In this document: positions 59,761 through 64,000 of the stretch, in pieces | How the letters are laid out: every line of letters begins with the position of its first letter | Position numbering within the stretch: position 1 is the first letter of the stretch | Source of the DNA: Comamonadaceae bacterium | GTDB lineage: Bacteria; Pseudomonadota; Gammaproteobacteria; Burkholderiales; Burkholderiaceae_C | Direction of reading: 5' to 3' | DNA length: 64,000 bases | Assembly (NCBI GenBank): GCA_947478725.1 | Contig: CANJWZ010000011.1 | Location: 1 to 64,000, forward strand | Translations under genes and position numbers: made by a program | Notes under the pieces: generated by a model | Told to the model about the DNA's origin: nothing | Database searches by the model: none | The model's input: only the letters and a program-made list of their open reading frames with translations

Positions 59761-60615
59761 ATGAACCTCAAAGACCCCGCATGGCTGGACAGCATGTACA
59801 ACAACCGCAAGCTGGTGGCCGACTACGCCACCTACTTTGACAACTGGGTGCAAGCCTCAACCGCCGCCAGAAGCAGCCAGCCATGCACGCTGGATGTGGC
59901 TTACGGCCAAGCGCCAGGCGAAAAGCTGGATGTGTTCCACGGCGCAGCCAAAGATGCGCCTGTGATGGTGTTTATCCACGGCGGTTACTGGCGCTCGCTC
60001 GACAAGTCTGACCACTCATTTGTCGCCCCCGCCTTCACAGCGCAAGGCGCATGCGTGGTGGTGGTGAATTACGACTTGTGCCCGGCGGTGACGATTCCCG
60101 AGATCACCATGCAAATGGTGCGATCGCTCGCCTGGGTGTACCGCAACATTGCCAAGCATGGCGGCAACCCCAAGCGCATCAGCGTGGTGGGCCACTCGGC
60201 GGGCGGGCACCTGGCGGCCATGATGTTGGCGTGTGTGTGGAAGGCCTACGCCGCTGATTTGCCGGCTGACCTGGTAAAAAACGCGCTGTCTATCTCAGGC
60301 TTGTACGACCTGGAGCCGCTGCGCCACGCACCGAATGTGAAAGACGCCCTCAAACTGACACCAGCGCAGGTGCGCAAAGCCAGCCCGGCCTTGTTACCCG
60401 CACCTCGCAAAGGTGTGCTTTACAGCGTCGCGGGTGGCAATGAAAGCGCCGAGTTTTTACGCCACAACCAGTTGATTCAAAAAGCCTGGGGCAACAAAAC
60501 CGTGCCTGTGTGCGAAGCGTTGCCGGGTCTGCATCACTTTAGCGTGATGGATGCGTTGATTGACCCGGCGCATCGGCTGCATCGGTTGGCGCAGCAGCTT
60601 ATTGCGGCTGCATAG
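59761..60615 (+). CDS. Alpha/beta hydrolase (esterase/arylformamidase-like)
   Basis: 284 residues. HGGYWRSLDKSDHSFVAPAF (about 64-83) gives the HGG oxyanion motif, the nucleophile is in ISVVGHSAGGHLAAM (GHSAG near residue 147) and the catalytic His near GLHHFSVMD at about 262. The HGGYW and GHSAGG pair resembles kynurenine formamidase and related carboxylesterases. It would cleave an ester or formamide before the products enter the divergent GntR operon. Confidence 0.88.
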   Translation: MNLKDPAWLDSMYNNRKLVADYATYFDNWVQASTAARSSQPCTLDVAYGQAPGEKLDVFHGAAKDAPVMVFIHGGYWRSLDKSDHSFVAPAFTAQGACVVVVNYDLCPAVTIPEITMQMVRSLAWVYRNIAKHGGNPKRISVVGHSAGGHLAAMMLACVWKAYAADLPADLVKNALSISGLYDLEPLRHAPNVKDALKLTPAQVRKASPALLPAPRKGVLYSVAGGNESAEFLRHNQLIQKAWGNKTVPVCEALPGLHHFSVMDALIDPAHRLHRLAQQLIAAA

Positions 60616-60629
60616 CGCTTAATTCGCCA

Positions 60630-60698
60630 TTTTTGGATGCTATTTAAGACTGTAAGCCAATGAATACGTGTGCGAAAAGCTCTTAAAAATATAGCAAA
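60630..60698 (-). repeat. Dispersed GCTAT-ATAGC element after the hydrolase gene
   Basis: Read on the minus strand: GCTATATTTTTAAGAGCTTT, CGTATTCATTGGCTTACAG, then TTAAATAGC. The block order is the same as at 36526. Confidence 0.65.
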
Positions 60699-60712
60699 CC
60701 TACATTCTTGTT

Positions 60713-60880
60713 GAATCCCCTCAAAATCGTCCCACCAGCGTTGTGATCACGACCAACTTGGGCTTTGCCGAATGGGCGCAAGTATTTGGAGATGCCAAGA
60801 TGACAACGGCGCTGCCGGACCGATTGACGCATCACTGCCATATCGTGGAGACGGACAATGAGAGTTGGCGGCTCAAATAA
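60713..60880 (+). pseudogene. IS21-family IstB-like ATPase, C-terminal fragment
   Basis: The frame from 60713 reads [40 protein letters not shown] and NESWRLK, ending at TAA 60878-60880. It is the end of IstB, the helper ATPase of IS21-type elements. No upstream part is present and no IstA was found. It marks a former insertion close to the truncated Bug gene. Confidence 0.75.
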
Positions 60881-61063
60881 TCAAGCGTTAAATCGAAAAC
60901 TACCGCTGGGCTTGCAACCCCAGCGAAGATTGGCTCTTGCAGCAAGGTGTCCGCAACCAAAAAAGCAGAAATGTCACCAGAAAATTCAACGGACCTAGAC
61001 TTATCCAGAGCCTCTTGAGGAGGGCTTTAAACTGCAATTGGTGGGGTCAACTTTGGATGGAAA
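60881..61063. other. Short unassigned stretch beside IS21 debris
   Basis: No gene seen. The sequence separates the IstB fragment from the cut end of the Bug gene remnant and probably includes the junction of the event that removed both. Confidence 0.4.
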
Positions 61064-61360
61064 TCAACCGCTGGCTGCGCTGGAGTGCCAAAGCAGAGTC
61101 AAACCGTTCGGAGGGGCTGCTTTGATCAGCAGCATTCCGACAAGGCCGGGGCGGTTTTCAACTATAAAAGTTTGCCCCAGAGTTTTTGAGAGTTCCTTGG
61201 CAAAGACACGTGCAGTCGCATCCGTCAAACTGCCTGGAGCAAAAGGCACAGCCAGTGTCGCTGGTTTTGGCGGATAGTCCTGCGCCCAAGTGGCTGAACA
61301 AAGAAACACGCAGGCAACAGAATATATTTGCCTCAGGAATTTTTCCGGGAGTTTCAGCAT
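61064..61360 (-). pseudogene. Truncated Bug/TctC-family receptor gene
   Basis: 98 codons: a signal peptide (cleavage near SATWAQ), then DYPPKPATLAVPFAPGSLTD, VFAKELSKTLGQTFIVENRP and AAPPNGLTLLW. This is the first third of a Bug protein of about 320 residues; it runs into a stop at 61064 and the remaining domain is absent. Its cut end faces the IS21 fragment, so an insertion or deletion event probably removed the rest. Confidence 0.85.
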
Positions 61361-61447
61361 AAGTGTCTCCTGACTCTTTTACTAACTGCTTAAAACCCCG
61401 CACGACAAAAAGGTTAAAAATTTTGCAGCCCTCGGGAGCTGTGTTGA

Positions 61448-62230
61448 TCACCATCCGCCGAATGAGAGGCCGCCGTTGACGCTAATCGTTTGACCGGTGA
61501 CCTGCGATGTTTCTTCTGACGCCAAAAAAGCAGCTACTCGCGCCACTTCCTCCGCGCTTGGCGGGCGGCCCGAGGGGAAACGCTCGGCAATTTTCCCGAA
61601 AAGCTTGGCGTCAAAAGTGTCGCCGGCGCCGAATATCCTTTCCCAAGATGGCGTGTCCGATGTGAGTGTGAGTGCGACACTGTTGACGCGGATGTTCCAG
61701 CGCGCAAATTCCTTTGCCAGCACCTTGGTCAGCAGGATGACGCCAGCGCCTGCCGCCCCGACGATTGATTCGCCCGGCGTCGGGTGGCGGGCGGCGTCGG
61801 TGCACACCATTACCACCGCACCTCCGCGCTTGCGCAGGAAAGGCAGGGACGCGTGGACCGGAAATATCTTGGGGAAAAGGCGAGTTTCAAATGCCTCGAC
61901 CAGTTGCGCGCCCGTCATGTCAGCGAATGGCATGGGTGGTACACGACCTTGCGCGCCAGCGCTGACGAGGATGTCGATGCCGCCGTTCAAGGCTGAAGCC
62001 TGTACCGCGATGGCCTGTGCATCGGCATAGCTGTTGCAATCTCCTTCGCAAAAATCTATCTTGTCGGATATGGCCCGCAGCCGGTCAAGCGCCTGCTGCG
62101 CATTCTTTTTTGTGCGGCCATTGATGAAGACGGTCGCGCCGCCGTTCGCCAGTTTTTCGGCGACGTGAAGGCCAATACCGCCTGTGGCCCCAGTGACCAG
62201 AGCCACCTTGTTTTCAAAATCTGCTGGCAC
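61448..62230 (-). CDS. SDR-family protein lacking the catalytic Tyr-Lys pair (pseudo-SDR)
   Basis: 260 residues with a good coenzyme fold: NKVALVTGATGGIGLHVAEK (about 7-26) and the C-terminal GQTISVNGGLSFGGW. The active site is altered: where YxxxK is expected (about residues 157-161) the sequence reads VGAAG, and the NNAG motif is SAGAQ. Such SDRs exist as non-catalytic partners of active subunits (for example BbsC with BbsD in the benzylsuccinate pathway), but no active partner is next to it in the window. It lies in an operon with the MDR reductase at 62257 (26 bp gap) and a LivG-like ATPase. Confidence 0.85.
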   Translation of the reverse strand: MPADFENKVALVTGATGGIGLHVAEKLANGGATVFINGRTKKNAQQALDRLRAISDKIDFCEGDCNSYADAQAIAVQASALNGGIDILVSAGAQGRVPPMPFADMTGAQLVEAFETRLFPKIFPVHASLPFLRKRGGAVVMVCTDAARHPTPGESIVGAAGAGVILLTKVLAKEFARWNIRVNSVALTLTSDTPSWERIFGAGDTFDAKLFGKIAERFPSGRPPSAEEVARVAAFLASEETSQVTGQTISVNGGLSFGGW

Positions 62231-62256
62231 TTTTTCTCCTTGAAGGTACTCAATGT

Positions 62257-63309
62257 TCAGTAGCCAAGACGTTCAGCTTCCTTGTCAAAAACCACGGCGA
62301 CGCGGCCAATGGAATCTCGCGCCAATACCGTCCGCATGGCCTCCTTGTAGTCGTCAAAACGGAAGGTATGGCTGTTTTCGGGGCGCATCCTGCCTTCAAT
62401 AACCCAGCGGAACATCTGGGCAAGGCCGGCCCTGACCTGTGACTCGTAGACCTTGCCCATGTCCTTGTGCCGGCTTGGGTCCACCCCCCACTGGCCGTTG
62501 TAGTAACCCGCATTGAGTGCCAGCACCTTGAGGTTTTTCACGAGCAGGATATTGGCGGGAATTTGCGGAACGTCGCCGCTCGCAAAGCCAATCGGCACGA
62601 TACGACCTTCCGGCGCCATGCACCGCAGTGATTGCATGAAGGTGTCGCCCCCCACAGGGTCGTAGACCGCGTTGACGCCTTCGTCGGCAGTGATCTGTCG
62701 GACGCGGTTCAGGAAATTTTCGGTGTGGTAGTTGATGACGTGGTCCGCACCGTGTTCACGGCACACCTGCACCTTTTCTTCCGATCCGCAGGTGGCAATC
62801 ACCTTGGCTCCCAGGATTTTGGCGATGTCTAATGCTGCAAGCCCGACACCGCCTGCTGCGCCGTGTATCAGGATGGTCTCGCCGAACTGCAGGTTGATCC
62901 ATTGCGGCCAGACCAGCGCAATATATGACGTCATGTGCGAGCTTGGAAAGCCGACGGCCATGCGGAATGTCATTTCGTCGGGCAACTTGAATGCGCGATG
63001 CTCCGGCACGATACATTCTTCGGCAAACGCGCCGTGGTTCACAAAACAGGTCACGCGGTCGCCTATTTTGAGCTGGGTGACCTCCTCGCCAATTTCAGTG
63101 ACGATCCCGCAGGCATCGATGCCGGGGACATGGGGCAGCGGGAATTTGATCTGGTACTTGCCCTGCACCCGCAGAGACAGGGCGAAGTTCATGCCCACAG
63201 CCTGTGTGCGTACGCGCACCGTACCCGGCAGGATTGGCGGGGCTGGCCAATCATCTTCTATACGGAGGTTCTCAAAGTCGGTCCACTCCCTGACGACCAA
63301 AGCTCGCAT
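62257..63309 (-). CDS. MDR-superfamily quinone oxidoreductase/enoyl reductase-like protein
   Basis: 350 residues from ATG 63309 with AAGGA upstream; an open frame extends to 63435 inside the ABC gene. A GroES-like domain (MRALVVREWTDFENLRIEDD, PHVPGIDACGIVTEIG) without zinc-binding Cys is followed by the Rossmann motif ILIHGAAGGVGLAALDIAK (about residues 144-162) and NYHTENFLNRV. It is like NADPH:quinone reductases and acryloyl-CoA type reductases. Together with the pseudo-SDR and the LivG-type ATPase it suggests an acyl-CoA or aromatic acid pathway. Confidence 0.9.
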   Translation of the reverse strand: MRALVVREWTDFENLRIEDDWPAPPILPGTVRVRTQAVGMNFALSLRVQGKYQIKFPLPHVPGIDACGIVTEIGEEVTQLKIGDRVTCFVNHGAFAEECIVPEHRAFKLPDEMTFRMAVGFPSSHMTSYIALVWPQWINLQFGETILIHGAAGGVGLAALDIAKILGAKVIATCGSEEKVQVCREHGADHVINYHTENFLNRVRQITADEGVNAVYDPVGGDTFMQSLRCMAPEGRIVPIGFASGDVPQIPANILLVKNLKVLALNAGYYNGQWGVDPSRHKDMGKVYESQVRAGLAQMFRWVIEGRMRPENSHTFRFDDYKEAMRTVLARDSIGRVAVVFDKEAERLGY

Positions 63310-63319
63310 GTGTTTCCTT

Positions 63320-64000
63320 TCAGGAACCAGTGCCCTGCATCGGCAGGTTAGGAAGGGATTTACCGAGGTAAGACTCGATGACATCCGGGTGTTCGAGGAC
63401 GTCCGCCGGTTTTCCATCGCAGATGTTGCGCCCAAAATTCAGCACCACCAGGCGGTCTACAAGTTTCACCAGTGCGCGAATCACGTGCTCAATCATCAGG
63501 ATGGCCGTCCCCTTCTGGTGAACCTTGCGCAGGGCGATGGATATCTGCTCGATCTCCTGTTCAGACAGACCGCCAAGCACTTCATCGAGCAAAAGCAGTT
63601 TGGGCTGTGTGGCCAGGGACCGGGCGAGTTCGAGACGTTTCTTTTCACCCAGTGTCAGGATGCCTGCCGAAACATCCAGGCGATCACCCAGCCCGACAAG
63701 CTCCAGCAGTTCCACACACCGCGCTGTCGCGTCCGTACGTTCACGTTTAGCAGTGCCTGCGCCGTCGCCGGAAAACAGCGCTCCGGTCAACACGTTTTCA
63801 AGGACTGTCATGTCCGGGAATGGCCGTACGATCTGGAAGGTGCGCGCAATGCCCAGCCTGCAGCACTGGTAGGGCCTTAAGCCGACGATGCCACGACCTT
63901 CAAAAACAATAGTACCGGAGTCCGGTTTGGCATAGCCCGTGATCAGATTCATCAGCGTGGTTTTGCCGGCGCCATTGGGTCCGATCACACCGCAGAATTC
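63320..64000 (-). CDS. LivG-like branched-chain-type ABC transporter ATPase (partial, runs off the right edge)
   Basis: The coding frame is open at 64000 (EFCGVIGPNGAGKTTLMNLI), so the start lies outside. About 226 codons remain. Walker A GPNGAGKTT lies near the edge, RTFQIVRPFPDMTVLENVL is the LivG Q-loop region, the signature is LTLGEKKRLELARSLA, and Walker B reads LLLLDEVLGGL, where family members have DEP. The later H-loop is IEHVIRAL. The unusual DEV is notable but ATPase activity is still plausible. The downstream gene starts 10 bp after the stop. It energises uptake of a hydrophobic amino acid or aromatic acid. Confidence 0.88.
   Translation of the reverse strand, partial: EFCGVIGPNGAGKTTLMNLITGYAKPDSGTIVFEGRGIVGLRPYQCCRLGIARTFQIVRPFPDMTVLENVLTGALFSGDGAGTAKRERTDATARCVELLELVGLGDRLDVSAGILTLGEKKRLELARSLATQPKLLLLDEVLGGLSEQEIEQISIALRKVHQKGTAILMIEHVIRALVKLVDRLVVLNFGRNICDGKPADVLEHPDVIESYLGKSLPNLPMQGTGS

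Noticed and set aside
1-64000. tRNA, rRNA, prophage or integrase signals
   Set aside because: None found by eye. The mobile sequences are limited to an IS630 remnant and an IS21 fragment, so there is no evidence for a genomic island boundary.

Overview
The window is a chromosomal segment of a betaproteobacterium, most likely a Comamonadaceae member of the Rhodoferax/Polaromonas type. I infer this from the gene order rpsP-rimM-trmD-rplS, the pairing hom-thrC with mobB-moeA-moaD-moaE, the many Bug/TctC-type periplasmic receptors, and two families of short dispersed repeats that I associate with Comamonadaceae genomes. No tRNA, rRNA, CRISPR array or prophage was seen.

Layout. 1-12.4 kb is accessory catabolism: a hydantoinase fragment with a divergent LysR regulator; a minus-strand operon of CoA-transferase, enoyl-CoA hydratase, Bug receptor and an unusual Ldh-family oxidoreductase; a decayed IS630-type element; an SDR; a gutted M24 gene; two more Bug receptors; and a fumarylpyruvate-hydrolase-like plus gentisate-dioxygenase-like gene pair. 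12.4-22 kb is core metabolism: PhoH, Bcp, Mth938-like protein, AlaA, Hom, ThrC and molybdenum cofactor genes. 22-30.5 kb returns to catabolism: MarR and LysR regulators, a ThDP enzyme, two Bug receptors around a decarboxylase-type amidohydrolase, and a flavin hydroxylase. 30.7-36 kb holds ClpB, a lipocalin, a YebC paralogue and an AstE-like hydrolase. 35.9-41.3 kb is a probable zinc-acquisition cluster (ABC ATPase, FtsX-like permease, small secreted protein, DUF3299 protein, His-rich membrane protein, ZnuD-like receptor). 41.6-43.3 kb is a Pit phosphate transporter operon behind a good PhoB box. 43.3-54.1 kb is housekeeping: rpsP-rimM-trmD-rplS, Nudix, CobD-like, RsgA, PCD, M48 protease, Orn and an RhlE-like helicase. 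54.1-60.6 kb is a GntR-controlled operon of unknown substrate. 60.6-64 kb has IS21 debris, a truncated Bug gene, and an operon of a pseudo-SDR, an MDR-family reductase and a LivG-like ATPase that runs off the edge.

How the parts work together. The accessory blocks look like separate cassettes for uptake (Bug receptors) and CoA-, gentisate- or hydroxylase-based breakdown of organic acids and aromatics. Each sits near its own regulator and they are interspersed with IS scars. The most notable signals are nine copies of a roughly 60-70 bp element, several lying in frame inside essential genes; a second GC-rich repeat that adds about 30 residues to threonine synthase; enzymes that have lost family-defining catalytic residues (the SDR at 61448 and the Ldh-type protein at 1594); the zinc and phosphate modules; and a GntR operon with a perfect palindromic operator.
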